37,764 nucleotides of DNA from NCBI GenBank assembly GCA_017532825.1, contig JAFXIT010000059.1, forward strand, positions 1 to 37,764, written 5' to 3'. A program made the translations under genes and the position numbers. Source of the DNA: Clostridia bacterium. GTDB lineage: Bacteria; Bacillota; Clostridia; Oscillospirales; QAMX01. Below are positions 1-7,236 of this stretch, piece by piece; the first letter of the stretch is position 1, and the number at the start of each line of letters is the position of its first letter. The notes under the pieces were generated by a model. That model was given only the letters and a program-made list of their open reading frames with translations. It did not search any database and was not told where the DNA came from.

Positions 1-132
<132 letters not shown>

Positions 133-138
133 AAAGTC

Positions 139-171
139 ACACCCTATGGCCTTTCGCCATAGGGTGTTTTC
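139..171 (+). terminator. Rho-independent terminator of lysS
   Basis: A perfect 12-bp stem (139-150 with 156-167) has a 5-nt loop (CTTTC) and is followed by TTTTCCTTT. It lies 7 nt after the lysS stop codon. Confidence 0.9.
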
Positions 172-283
172 CTTTGTGGCAAGGGTACAGTCCTACCCTT
201 CCCCCTACCGCAAGAACAAGACAGCTCGGAGACTACATATACAAACTTGGGACAAATCAATAATATACAAGGAGGTCAACCGC

Positions 284-1111
284 ATGAGTGTATTAAGCAG
301 GGTGAATGATTTCAAAGCCTTCCTCATCCACGAGGAAAAGAGCGATGCCACCGTCGAAAAGTACGTTCGGGACGTACGCTCTTTCGGCCGTTTTCTGTCA
401 GGCCGTGAAATAAGCAAGCAGGAAGTCATCGACCACAAAAAGCAGCTCTCCAAGCATTACGCTCCCTCAAGCGTGAACTCTATGTTAGTTTCCGTCAACC
501 GTTTTTTACATTTCATAGGCCGACCCGATTGCTGTGTAAAGCTGCTCAAAATTCAACGGCAGATGTTCACAAGCGAAAAAAAGGAGCTCACAGCCGCCGA
601 ATACCGCCGTCTGCTGAAGGCGGCGCAGGGTACACGGCTGGAGCTGGTGATCCAGACCATCTGCGAAACGGGCATAAGAGTCAGCGAACTGAGGTATATT
701 ACCGCAGAGGCCGTCGAGCAGGGACGGACGTCCGTGGACTGCAAAGGCAAAGCCAGGGTGATCTTTATTCCCTCTGCGCTCAGAAGGCGGCTTCTTGAGT
801 ACAAAAAAAGGACCGATATACGGTCCGGAAGTCTTTTTATAACGAGAAGCGGAAAGCCTCTCAACAGGAGCAATATCTGGCGTGAGATGAAGAGTCTCTG
901 CGAAAAGGCAGGAGTTCTTCCCTCCAAGGTGTTTCCGCACAACCTCCGCCATCTCTTCGCAAGGACCTTTTACTCTCTTGAAAGGGATATCGTAAGGCTG
1001 GCCGACCTCCTCGGACACAGCAGCATCAACACCACACGCATCTACACAGTCGAAACGGGAAAACAGCATCTTGACTGTATCGAAAGGATACACCGACGAT
1101 TAACAACATAA
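284..1111 (+). CDS. Tyrosine site-specific recombinase (putative DNA invertase)
   Basis: A 275-aa XerC/XerD-like recombinase that would cut and rejoin DNA through a 3'-phosphotyrosine. Residues 1-95 look like the helical SAM-like core-binding domain and the rest is the catalytic domain. All catalytic positions are visible: Arg132 in TGIRVSEL, a beta-hairpin Lys (154 or 156, KGKAR), His219 and Arg222 in HNLRH, His245 in LLGHSS, and Tyr254 in the IYT motif. I chose ATG 284 because AAGGAGG (269-275) sits 8 nt upstream; a longer in-frame reading from 146 starts inside the lysS terminator. The stop codon lies inside recombination site A, and sites B and C follow within 350 bp with a promoter between them. 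The likely job is therefore local promoter inversion and not phage integration. No excisionase or attachment site was seen. The function as an invertase is inferred from context; the enzyme family is certain. Confidence 0.93.
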   Translation: MSVLSRVNDFKAFLIHEEKSDATVEKYVRDVRSFGRFLSGREISKQEVIDHKKQLSKHYAPSSVNSMLVSVNRFLHFIGRPDCCVKLLKIQRQMFTSEKKELTAAEYRRLLKAAQGTRLELVIQTICETGIRVSELRYITAEAVEQGRTSVDCKGKARVIFIPSALRRRLLEYKKRTDIRSGSLFITRSGKPLNRSNIWREMKSLCEKAGVLPSKVFPHNLRHLFARTFYSLERDIVRLADLLGHSSINTTRIYTVETGKQHLDCIERIHRRLTT

Positions 1112-1126
1112 TACCAATTATGTTGT
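1103..1126 (+). repeat. Recombination site A (centre ACCA)
   Basis: A perfect inverted repeat of 10 nt (1103-1112 and 1117-1126) surrounds the centre ACCA at 1113-1116. Its 18-bp core is 1106-1123. It overlaps the last codons and TAA (1109-1111) of the recombinase; the stop lies in the left arm, so strand exchange in the centre would not alter the protein. The asymmetric centre makes the site directional, and A is opposite to B and C. The arrangement of two 10-nt arms around a 4-nt spacer is shorter than a Xer site, whose spacer is 6-8 nt, so the exact cleavage positions are unknown. Confidence 0.82.
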
Positions 1127-1190
1127 ATTAATCAATTCTCCGAGCAGTGCATTTACTGTTCTTGTGGGCTTACTTTCCCAATTAAAATAA

Positions 1191-1255
1191 AAAGGCGCAC
1201 AAGACAGACCGGTAAAACAAAAATAGCTGTTCCGGCCTGTTTTTTGTGCGCCTTT
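1191..1255. terminator. Bidirectional terminator inside the invertible segment
   Basis: A long hairpin: 1191-1202 pairs perfectly with 1244-1255 (12 bp). An inner stem (1204-1212 with 1232-1240) has one mismatch. A-rich sequence precedes it and TTTATTTA follows, so T-tracts occur on both strands. In the orientation shown it separates the recombinase from the switch promoter. After A x B inversion it would lie between the reversed promoter and the polysaccharide operon, blocking read-through. Confidence 0.8.
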
Positions 1256-1296
1256 ATTTAAATAATTCAGAGAGAAAAAGAAAATTTAGTCAATGT

Positions 1297-1312
1297 GTTG
1301 TTAAATAACAAC
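1297..1312. promoter_or_regulatory. Palindrome abutting the -35 element
   Basis: The arms GTTGTTA and TAACAAC are separated by two bases and touch the -35 hexamer at 1313. The same GTTGTTA/TAACAAC words recur next to the recombination sites (perfect palindrome GTTGTTAACAAC at 1369-1380; TTAACAAC at 1100-1107). It could be an accessory site for the recombinase or an operator. No binding data are implied. Confidence 0.45.
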
Positions 1313-1341
1313 TTGCAATTAGCAATTCGCTGTGATATAAT
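1313..1341 (+). promoter_or_regulatory. Sigma-A promoter of the polysaccharide operon, on the invertible segment
   Basis: TTGCAA (1313-1318), a 17-bp spacer and TATAAT (1336-1341), with the extended -10 dinucleotide TG at 1333-1334. Expected start of transcription is about 1348. It points right, through sites B and C, into the gene at 1633. It lies between site A and site B, so its direction depends on the state of the switch. Confidence 0.82.
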
Positions 1342-1375
1342 TAGACCAAGAATCGGGAACTGCACCTTGTTGTTA

Positions 1376-1399
1376 ACAACATAATTGGTATTATGTGAC
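1376..1399 (-). repeat. Recombination site B (centre TGGT)
   Basis: The arms ACAACATAAT and ATTATGTGAC surround the centre TGGT (1386-1389). Its reverse complement shares 21 contiguous bases with site A. The right arm departs from perfect symmetry in its last three bases. The left arm overlaps the perfect palindrome at 1369-1380. It is inverted relative to A and direct relative to C. It lies in the transcribed leader, about 30 nt after the predicted start. Confidence 0.82.
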
Positions 1400-1438
1400 A
1401 AGACGGTATTTTCACCAAGTTTGCTGTTGGTCGTTTAT

Positions 1439-1462
1439 GTTACATAATTGGTATTATGTTGC
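1439..1462 (-). repeat. Recombination site C (centre TGGT)
   Basis: The arms GTTACATAAT and ATTATGTTGC surround the centre TGGT (1449-1452). The 18-bp core (1442-1459) is identical to that of B and to the reverse complement of that of A. C lies 63 bp from B in direct orientation and is inverted relative to A. It gives the recombinase a second inversion partner and a possible 63-bp excision. Confidence 0.75.
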
Positions 1463-1632
1463 CCCGTTCACGAGATTTCCGCCGACGAAAGTTGCGCCGA
1501 TTCCCAATTTTGCAATATAAAAAACGACAGCTGCGTTGCCCACCGCCCATTTCGATGAGTTTGAGATGCGGCAGACCGACCGCCCATTCGGGCACAACGG
1601 CAGACAAGGTGTGAATCGAAAGGAAAAAACAT
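1463..1632 (+). other. Constant part of the operon leader
   Basis: About 170 nt between site C and the first operon gene. It stays in place whichever way the switch points. The last bases hold the ribosome site GAAAGGA for the ATG at 1633. I see short GC-rich words that could pair (for example GCCCATTCGGGC-like sequence near 1580-1593) but no recognisable riboswitch, ops/JUMPStart or EAR element and no terminator. The longer reverse-strand readings here are not supported by a ribosome site. Confidence 0.4.
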
Positions 1633-2406
1633 ATGAACGCAGATAAAACCGATACCAATATCAAAGACTACTACGGCGTTGATCTGGCTCACATAGTAAA
1701 GGTCATCTGGCACAGGATCTGGATAGTAGGCATAGTCGGACTTTTGCTGGCGGCCATAGGGTTTGCGATGGCGGCGTTCGCCATCACTCCCACCTACTCG
1801 TCCTCGGTAATGCTCTACGTTAACAACAGCTCCTTCAACGTCGGAGACCTTGGTTTCAGCATCAGCTCCTCACAGCTGACCGCAGCACAGAGCCTGACGA
1901 GGACCTATACGGTGCTGTTGAAAAACCGCACGACCCTTGAACGTATCATAGACGAGACCGACGTCCGATACACCTGGAAAGAGCTCTACGACATGATAGA
2001 TGCAGGCTCTGTAAACGAGACCGAAATAATACGAGTCACCGTTACGAGCACGAATCCCTATGAAGCCGAAAAGATAGCAAACGGCATTGCAACGATACTC
2101 CCCCAGCGTGTTTCGGAGGTCGTGGAAGGGGCTTCGATGGAGGTCGTCGATTCGGCTATCGCCGATATGAAGAAGGTAGCGCCGAGCATAACGGTCTATA
2201 CGGCCGTCGGATTTATACTTGGCGTGCTGTTGGCGGTAATCGTTCTTATAATTTTGGCGTTGATGGATAATACCGTCCACGATGAGGATTACGTCATAAA
2301 GACCTATGACTATCCCGTTCTTGCAAAGATACCCGACCTGCTGGAAGCAAATACAAAGAGGTACGGTTATTACTATAAACGGCATTCCGGCAAGGAGGGA
2401 GCGTAA
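1633..2406 (+). CDS. Wzz/CpsC-type chain-length protein and BY-kinase adaptor
   Basis: A 257-aa inner-membrane protein of the Wzz/CapA (polysaccharide co-polymerase) family. It has an N-terminal cytoplasmic stretch, a membrane segment at about residues 30-52, an extracytoplasmic domain beginning PTYSSSVMLYVN, and a second membrane segment at about 189-212. A short cytoplasmic tail follows, ending with several Tyr. In Gram-positive capsule systems such adaptors bind and activate the separately encoded tyrosine kinase and set polymer length. The kinase gene follows with a TAATG overlap, which supports this. ATG 1633 is preceded by GAAAGGA. It is the first gene of the operon and receives the switch promoter directly. 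Confidence 0.9.
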   Translation: MNADKTDTNIKDYYGVDLAHIVKVIWHRIWIVGIVGLLLAAIGFAMAAFAITPTYSSSVMLYVNNSSFNVGDLGFSISSSQLTAAQSLTRTYTVLLKNRTTLERIIDETDVRYTWKELYDMIDAGSVNETEIIRVTVTSTNPYEAEKIANGIATILPQRVSEVVEGASMEVVDSAIADMKKVAPSITVYTAVGFILGVLLAVIVLIILALMDNTVHDEDYVIKTYDYPVLAKIPDLLEANTKRYGYYYKRHSGKEGA

Positions 2407-3170
2407 TGTTCGGCCGAAAAAAGCACAGCGAAAGTCCGTTTTCGATCAAGGACACCCAAAAGACCCTGCACAAGAATTTGGAATTTACGGCCACCGAGCA
2501 ATACAAGCTTCTGAGGACGAACCTGAAATTCACCCTGCCCGATGAGGACGGCTGCAAGATCATCGGCGTTACCAGCTCGATGAGGGGCGAAGGAAAGAGT
2601 ACCACCGCCGTTAATCTGTCCTACGTGTTGGCCGAAAACGGAAAAAAGGTCCTGCTTATCGACGGAGACCTGCGAATCCCCTCGGTTGCCAAAAAGATGG
2701 AGATCGACAGCTCCCCGGGTCTTACCGATCTGCTCAGGGGGGACACCAAGATCGATATAGCCTCTTTAAGGTCACCCCACCTTCCGAATTGGTACATTAT
2801 GCCATCCGGAGCCTTACCTCCCAACCCTTCCGAATTGTTAGGGTCAAAGCGTATGGAGGCCGCACTGAAAAGGTTAGCGGATATTTTCGACTACATCGTA
2901 GTGGACCTGCCCCCCGTAAACATCGTGTCCGACGCCCTGGCGATCTCGCAGTATATAACAGGAATCATCGTTGTTATCAGAGAGGAATATACCGAAAAAA
3001 GAGAGCTTACGACCTGCTTTAGACAGCTCAAGCTCTCCAACGCAAACGTTTTGGGCTGTGTTATGAACAGCACCAGCAGCGGAAAGGGATATTACAGCAA
3101 ATACAGGTACAAACGGTACTACAAATACTACAAAACGTATGGCTACTATGACAGTGCCGGCAACAGTTAG
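2406..3170 (+). CDS. CpsD/CapB-type bacterial tyrosine kinase (BY-kinase)
   Basis: A 254-aa cytoplasmic kinase with the BY-kinase layout. Walker A is GEGKST in residues 61-66, Walker A' is LLIDGDLR at 83-90, and Walker B is IVVDLP at 164-169. The C-terminal tail (about 229-249) is packed with Tyr, the usual autophosphorylation cluster. Such kinases phosphorylate their own tail and cycle with the PHP phosphatase to control polymer assembly. It lacks the N-terminal membrane part because that is supplied by the upstream adaptor, whose stop codon overlaps this start. The phosphatase follows 14 nt downstream. Confidence 0.95.
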   Translation: MFGRKKHSESPFSIKDTQKTLHKNLEFTATEQYKLLRTNLKFTLPDEDGCKIIGVTSSMRGEGKSTTAVNLSYVLAENGKKVLLIDGDLRIPSVAKKMEIDSSPGLTDLLRGDTKIDIASLRSPHLPNWYIMPSGALPPNPSELLGSKRMEAALKRLADIFDYIVVDLPPVNIVSDALAISQYITGIIVVIREEYTEKRELTTCFRQLKLSNANVLGCVMNSTSSGKGYYSKYRYKRYYKYYKTYGYYDSAGNS

Positions 3171-3184
3171 AGGAGGCGCAGTGC

Positions 3185-3886
3185 TTGATTGACTTCCACA
3201 CGCATATCCTGCCTGCGGTTGACGACGGGAGTCGCAGTATCGACGAGAGTCTGTTGATGTTAAGGGCGCTGTCCGAGCAAAACACAAAAAAGGTTATCCT
3301 GACCCCGCACTTTTACGCCGACAATGAATCCGTCGATTCATTTCTGAACCGCCGAAACGAGGCTTACGAGCTCCTAAAGGCAAAGGCGCCGTCTGACAGC
3401 CCGAATACGGTCTTGGGCGCCGAGGTCAGGTATTACGCAGGGATAGGTCATCTGCAGGAGCTTAAGAAGCTGCGGATAGACGGCACAAAATTGCTTTTGC
3501 TTGAAATGCCCTTCAGCCATTGGACCGAGCATTCCCTATCCGAGGTGCTTGATATCGCAGGCAGGGGAAATATCACGCTTGTCCTTGCGCATATCGAAAG
3601 GTACCTTCCCTTCATAACCGGCAATATTTTTCAGCGGCTGGCAGAAAGCGGCGTCCTGTTTCAAGCCAACGCAAGCTTTTTTGACGGCTTTTTCAAATCG
3701 GCAAAGGCGATAAAAATGCTCAAGGAAAACAGGATCCATTTTATCGGCTCCGACTGTCACAACACCTCTGAGCGCAGACCCAATATGACTACGGCGTTCC
3801 AAACCCTGAACAGAAGGCTCGGGGAGTACGCCGCAAAAAAATTTTTCGACTACGGGAACCAATTGTTCCTGCAAAATCAAATTTAA
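3185..3886 (+). CDS. CpsB/YwqE-type PHP-domain tyrosine phosphatase
   Basis: A 233-aa metal-dependent (Mn-type) phosphotyrosine phosphatase of the PHP superfamily that would reset the BY-kinase. Metal-binding motifs are visible: DFHTHILP at the N-terminus, the LTPHFY motif, GAEVRYY, VLAHIERY and IGSDCHN near the C-terminus. The start is an uncommon TTG at 3185. AGGAGG at 3171-3176 gives an 8-nt spacing and the N-terminus then matches the family exactly (MIDFHTHILP); no ATG or GTG in this frame fits. The kinase/adaptor/phosphatase trio is the standard regulatory core of Firmicutes capsule operons. Confidence 0.93.
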   Translation: MIDFHTHILPAVDDGSRSIDESLLMLRALSEQNTKKVILTPHFYADNESVDSFLNRRNEAYELLKAKAPSDSPNTVLGAEVRYYAGIGHLQELKKLRIDGTKLLLLEMPFSHWTEHSLSEVLDIAGRGNITLVLAHIERYLPFITGNIFQRLAESGVLFQANASFFDGFFKSAKAIKMLKENRIHFIGSDCHNTSERRPNMTTAFQTLNRRLGEYAAKKFFDYGNQLFLQNQI

Positions 3887-3918
3887 AAACTTATCCAATT
3901 GAAAGGATGGATTTTATC

Positions 3919-4599
3919 ATGAAAAAAGCTGCTACTCTTTGTCTGTCCCTGGTCTTACTCCTTTCCCTGAGTTTGACCGCACTCGCCGCTCCCGACGGAT
4001 TTATTTCCAGCCCCTCGGGCAACCCCGCTCCCACGATCATCGACTTTATCCCCGCCAACGATGACTGCACCGCGACCGCCGTCATCACCTCCTACGGAGA
4101 TAGACACAATCTCCCCGACGCTCTCCGCACGATGCTTGAAAAGGCCTACAGCGACATAACTAACGCCGGCAACATCACCGAGCTCAACACCGCACTTGCG
4201 CAGCTCGTCGAGGAAAAGCAGCTCAACAGCTCAAAGCTCGTTGTCAGCGATCTGTTTGACATCCACGTAACCGGCTGTGACTACCACTCCGAGCACAGGG
4301 ATTTTGACATCACTCTGGCGGCAGAGACCCTCAAGCACTTCGTGGCCCTTCTTCACATGAACGCAGAGGGTGTTTGGGAGATTGTAGCCGATGCCACCGT
4401 CGTCAGTAACGGCGAGCACCTGCAGTTCTCCGTTGACGCCTTCTCCCCCTTTGCCATCGTTGTTGACACCACTTCCGAAAGCGGTGACACGCCTCCGACC
4501 GGCAACAACGGTATGATCTATCTTTGGGGCACGCTCGTCGTTGCAGCAGGCGCACTTTTGATCTTGATCTGCTATAAGACAAAGAAGCAGAAGGCATGA
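3919..4599 (+). CDS. Secreted, C-terminally membrane-anchored protein of unknown function
   Basis: About 226 aa from ATG 3919. A start at 3907 is possible, but it lies directly on the GAAAGGA ribosome site (3901-3907), and ATG 3919 begins the MKKA typical of a signal peptide. The signal peptide ends near ALAAP. The middle is an uncharacterised globular region with no motif I recognise. The C-terminus carries DTPPTGNN, a hydrophobic segment (about 18 residues) and KTKKQKA. That layout resembles a sortase sorting signal, but PPTGN is not a canonical LPxTG, so it may simply be a membrane anchor. Its stop overlaps the LCP gene start (ATGA), so the two are translationally coupled. Confidence 0.75.
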   Translation: MKKAATLCLSLVLLLSLSLTALAAPDGFISSPSGNPAPTIIDFIPANDDCTATAVITSYGDRHNLPDALRTMLEKAYSDITNAGNITELNTALAQLVEEKQLNSSKLVVSDLFDIHVTGCDYHSEHRDFDITLAAETLKHFVALLHMNAEGVWEIVADATVVSNGEHLQFSVDAFSPFAIVVDTTSESGDTPPTGNNGMIYLWGTLVVAAGALLILICYKTKKQKA

Positions 4600-5597
4600 G
4601 TGCAAACAAACACAGCAACGAGGTAAGAGCAATGTCCCTCAAGGTCGGGGTCATTGCTCTTACCGTCATCTTTTTAGTCTCCTTGCTCATGCTTGCGGCA
4701 GGTCTTTTTGAAAGGTATAACAGCCGGTACAGCGGAGATGAGGTGTCCATAGAGGATTCCGTCATCTACAACGGGCAAAAATACCTCCTTAACGAAAATA
4801 TCGAGACCGTTTTGCTGTTAGGCTTGGACAAGCTTGTCGGTGACGGAAACGAGTCGTACAACAACGACAAGCACGCCGACTTTTTAATGCTGCTGGTCCT
4901 TGACCACGAGGCTCGGAGCTGCCGTGTTATCCACCTGAACCGTGATGCGATGGTAGGGATGAACATCCTCGGCGTCGCAGGGGACAAGGTCGGTACGGTG
5001 ACCAAGCAGTTAGCCCTTGCACACACCTACGGCAACGGAAGGGAAGTAAGCTGCAGAAACACCGCTAACGCCGTCTCCAAAATGCTTATGGGCGTAGAGA
5101 TCGATCATTATCTGTCGGTCACTATGGAGGCCGTATCCGCCTACAACGATCTCCTCGGCGGTGTAACGCTGGAGGTCCTGGACGATTTTACCGGAATAGA
5201 CGACTCGTTGGTAAAGGGTAAGACCGTCTCGCTTACGGGCGAGCAGGCTCTTGTCTACGTTCGTTCCAGGTACGGTCTTGACGATCCGACCAACAACAAC
5301 CGTATGAAGCGACAGAGACAGTATCTTGAAGCGCTTTATAATAAGACCTGTCAGGCGATCGATGGGGATCCGGCGTTTATTTCCCAGGCAGCTTTGACCG
5401 TGGCAGACTATCTGGTCTCTGATTGTTCGGGAAACAAGCTGGAAACGCTTGTGAAGCGTCTTTCCGAATACGAAATGGCCGCTCCCCTTGACATCGACGG
5501 CAAGACCCTAACGGGAGAAAAGTTTTTGGAGTTTTATCCCGACGAGGAATCGATAAAAAAGGTCGTAGTTGAGTCTTTTTACATTCCGGAAGAATAA
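4596..5597 (+). CDS. LytR-CpsA-Psr (LCP) family glycopolymer ligase
   Basis: A 333-aa protein with an N-terminal membrane anchor (about residues 14-36) and an extracytoplasmic LCP domain. Family landmarks are ETVLLLGLDK, the acidic DKHADFLMLLVLD, the Arg motif IHLNRDAMV, the central VTMEAVSAYNDLLGGVTLEV, and ALVYVRSRYG followed by RMKRQRQYLEAL. LCP enzymes move undecaprenyl-pyrophosphate-linked polymers onto peptidoglycan. Its presence suggests the product is wall-attached, capsule-like, and not purely secreted slime. The start ATG overlaps the upstream stop. Confidence 0.93.
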   Translation: MSANKHSNEVRAMSLKVGVIALTVIFLVSLLMLAAGLFERYNSRYSGDEVSIEDSVIYNGQKYLLNENIETVLLLGLDKLVGDGNESYNNDKHADFLMLLVLDHEARSCRVIHLNRDAMVGMNILGVAGDKVGTVTKQLALAHTYGNGREVSCRNTANAVSKMLMGVEIDHYLSVTMEAVSAYNDLLGGVTLEVLDDFTGIDDSLVKGKTVSLTGEQALVYVRSRYGLDDPTNNNRMKRQRQYLEALYNKTCQAIDGDPAFISQAALTVADYLVSDCSGNKLETLVKRLSEYEMAAPLDIDGKTLTGEKFLEFYPDEESIKKVVVESFYIPEE

Positions 5598-5623
5598 ACC
5601 AAGACGAAAGGATGTGATCCAAG

Positions 5624-6313
5624 GTGGAAGCAATGAAACAACCGCTCAGCGATACAAAGGTTGTGGTCATACTGCCCTACGGACGTTGTGAAGACGTCTA
5701 TATCGAGGACCTGGGTGACGTTCGGGTGCCAAGGCGGTATGCGTTTTTCAAGCGCTTATTTGACCTGGTCTTTTCCGCAACCGCTCTGATAGTACTTGCC
5801 TTACCGATCTTGATCATCTCTTTGCTTGTAAAGTTTGGTTCAAAGGGTACCGTCTTTTATCGGCAGGAGCGTTTGGGGCTTAACGGAAAGAAGTTTAACG
5901 TAATCAAATTCCGAACCATGGATATGAATGCGGAAAAGGACGGATGCAGATGGTCCGACGGTGACGACGACCCTCGGATAACCTCCGTCGGCAGATTTCT
6001 CAGAAAGACCAGACTGGATGAACTCCCCCAATTTTGGTGTATCCTCAAAGGCGAAATGAGTTTAGTCGGCCCCAGACCGGAAAGAGAGTGCTTCTATAAC
6101 GAATTTGAGAAGTACATCCACGGCTTCAGTCAAAGGCTGAAGGCCAAGCCCGGACTTACCGGTCTGGCGCAGGTCAAGGGTGGCTATTACTTGAAACCGG
6201 AAGAAAAAATAATGTACGATATCGACTACATAAAAAACAGGTCCTTGAAGTTGGATATGAAGCTTGTGCTTGATACGGTCAAGGTAGTCCTCAAGCGCGA
6301 AGGCGCGAAGTAA
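5624..6313 (+). CDS. Undecaprenyl-phosphate sugar-1-phosphate transferase (initiating enzyme)
   Basis: A 229-aa monotopic phosphoglycosyl transferase (WbaP/PglC-like bacterial sugar transferase domain). It would load the first sugar-1-phosphate onto undecaprenyl phosphate at the inner membrane. Visible are a re-entrant hydrophobic helix (about residues 33-62), YRQERLGLNGKKFNVIKFRTM, the catalytic-type DDPRITSVGRFLRKTRLDELPQ, MSLVGPRPE, and KPGLTGLAQVKG. It is the short form without the polytopic N-terminal domain. The start is either GTG 5624 (used here) or ATG 5633; both lie behind GAAAGGA at 5606-5612 and the choice is not firm. It is the last gene before the AT-rich variable block. Confidence 0.94.
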   Translation: MEAMKQPLSDTKVVVILPYGRCEDVYIEDLGDVRVPRRYAFFKRLFDLVFSATALIVLALPILIISLLVKFGSKGTVFYRQERLGLNGKKFNVIKFRTMDMNAEKDGCRWSDGDDDPRITSVGRFLRKTRLDELPQFWCILKGEMSLVGPRPERECFYNEFEKYIHGFSQRLKAKPGLTGLAQVKGGYYLKPEEKIMYDIDYIKNRSLKLDMKLVLDTVKVVLKREGAK

Positions 6314-6412
6314 TCGATATGATCGAATGAATCATTGTATGGTTCAGCAACCTGTGTAATGATGCGGGATTCTTTGTTTGTATGTGTTTATGCAGTACAT
6401 TTGAGGTGAAGT

Positions 6413-7225
6413 ATGCAAAAAAGAATAAACGGTGTAACGATCATTATGCCGGCATATAATGCTGAAGCTACAATAAATCAAGCGATACAGTCGGTCATCA
6501 AGCAGAGTTACGCTGCATGGGAACTAATTGTAATAGATGACAAATCATGCGACAAAACAAGTTCCATAGTCCAATCGTTCATAACTAACGATCCACGAAT
6601 AAGGTTAATATCCAACCAACAAAACAAAGGAGTTTCTGTTTCCCGAAATATTGGTGTTGCCCTTGCACAATATCAATGGATCGCATTTTTGGATAGTGAC
6701 GATTATTGGGAGCAGAATAAGCTAAGCAAGCAGATCGAGGCTCTGCAAGAACACAAAGATTGCAAGCTCTGCTTTACAGGAACAAGGTATCTTTGCAGCG
6801 GCGGGGATCTTTCTCACTACATTCTTCAAGTCCCATCGAAAGTATTTGGCGAGGATATACTCAGGCAAAACGTTATATCATGCTCGTCGGTCCTCGTCGA
6901 GAAGGAAGCTTTGTTACGTAACCCTATGCCGAATATCCGGACATTGCACGAGGATCTTGCAACGTGGTATAAGATCCTTAAGTCCGAAAACAAGGAGTCA
7001 GCTTCATACGCAGTAGGCATTAACGAACCCTTGTTAGTTTATCGGCTCAGCAGTTCCGGAAAATCAGGAAACAAGCTTAAGTCAGCGGTAATGCAATGGA
7101 AAACGTATCGGTATTTAGGTATTTCATTTTTTAAATCAGTGGCATGCTTTATTTCATATGTTGTTAGAAATGTAAACAAATACCGTAAGATCAGAAAACA
7201 GGGCGGTGGTTTGGCCCAAATATAG
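6413..7225 (+). CDS. GT2-type glycosyltransferase
   Basis: A 270-aa GT-A fold inverting glycosyltransferase. The N-terminus reads VTIIMPAYNAEATINQAIQS, then ELIVIDDKSCDKT, then GVSVSRNIG, and the metal/nucleotide-sugar motif AFLDSDDYW. The C-terminal third is more basic and hydrophobic, suiting membrane association. It should add one sugar to the lipid-linked repeat; donor and linkage cannot be read from sequence. It begins the AT-rich block after a 99-nt gap without a terminator. The ATG has TGAGGTGA upstream. Confidence 0.9.
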   Translation: MQKRINGVTIIMPAYNAEATINQAIQSVIKQSYAAWELIVIDDKSCDKTSSIVQSFITNDPRIRLISNQQNKGVSVSRNIGVALAQYQWIAFLDSDDYWEQNKLSKQIEALQEHKDCKLCFTGTRYLCSGGDLSHYILQVPSKVFGEDILRQNVISCSSVLVEKEALLRNPMPNIRTLHEDLATWYKILKSENKESASYAVGINEPLLVYRLSSSGKSGNKLKSAVMQWKTYRYLGISFFKSVACFISYVVRNVNKYRKIRKQGGGLAQI

Positions 7226-7236
7226 GAGATTGGAAA

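Noticed and set aside
146-283. 46-codon N-terminal extension of the recombinase
   Set aside because: It starts inside the lysS terminator hairpin. A strong ribosome site lies directly before ATG 284, and the extension has no family similarity.
284-1111. Integrase of an integrative element inserted next to lysS
   Set aside because: No attachment repeat in the lysS end, no excisionase or cargo of a mobile element, and the paired inverted sites right after the gene explain it better as an invertase.
1421-1448. Second promoter between sites B and C (TTGCTG, 16 bp, CATAAT)
   Set aside because: Both hexamers are weak and the -10 falls in the crossover arm; not supported beyond chance.
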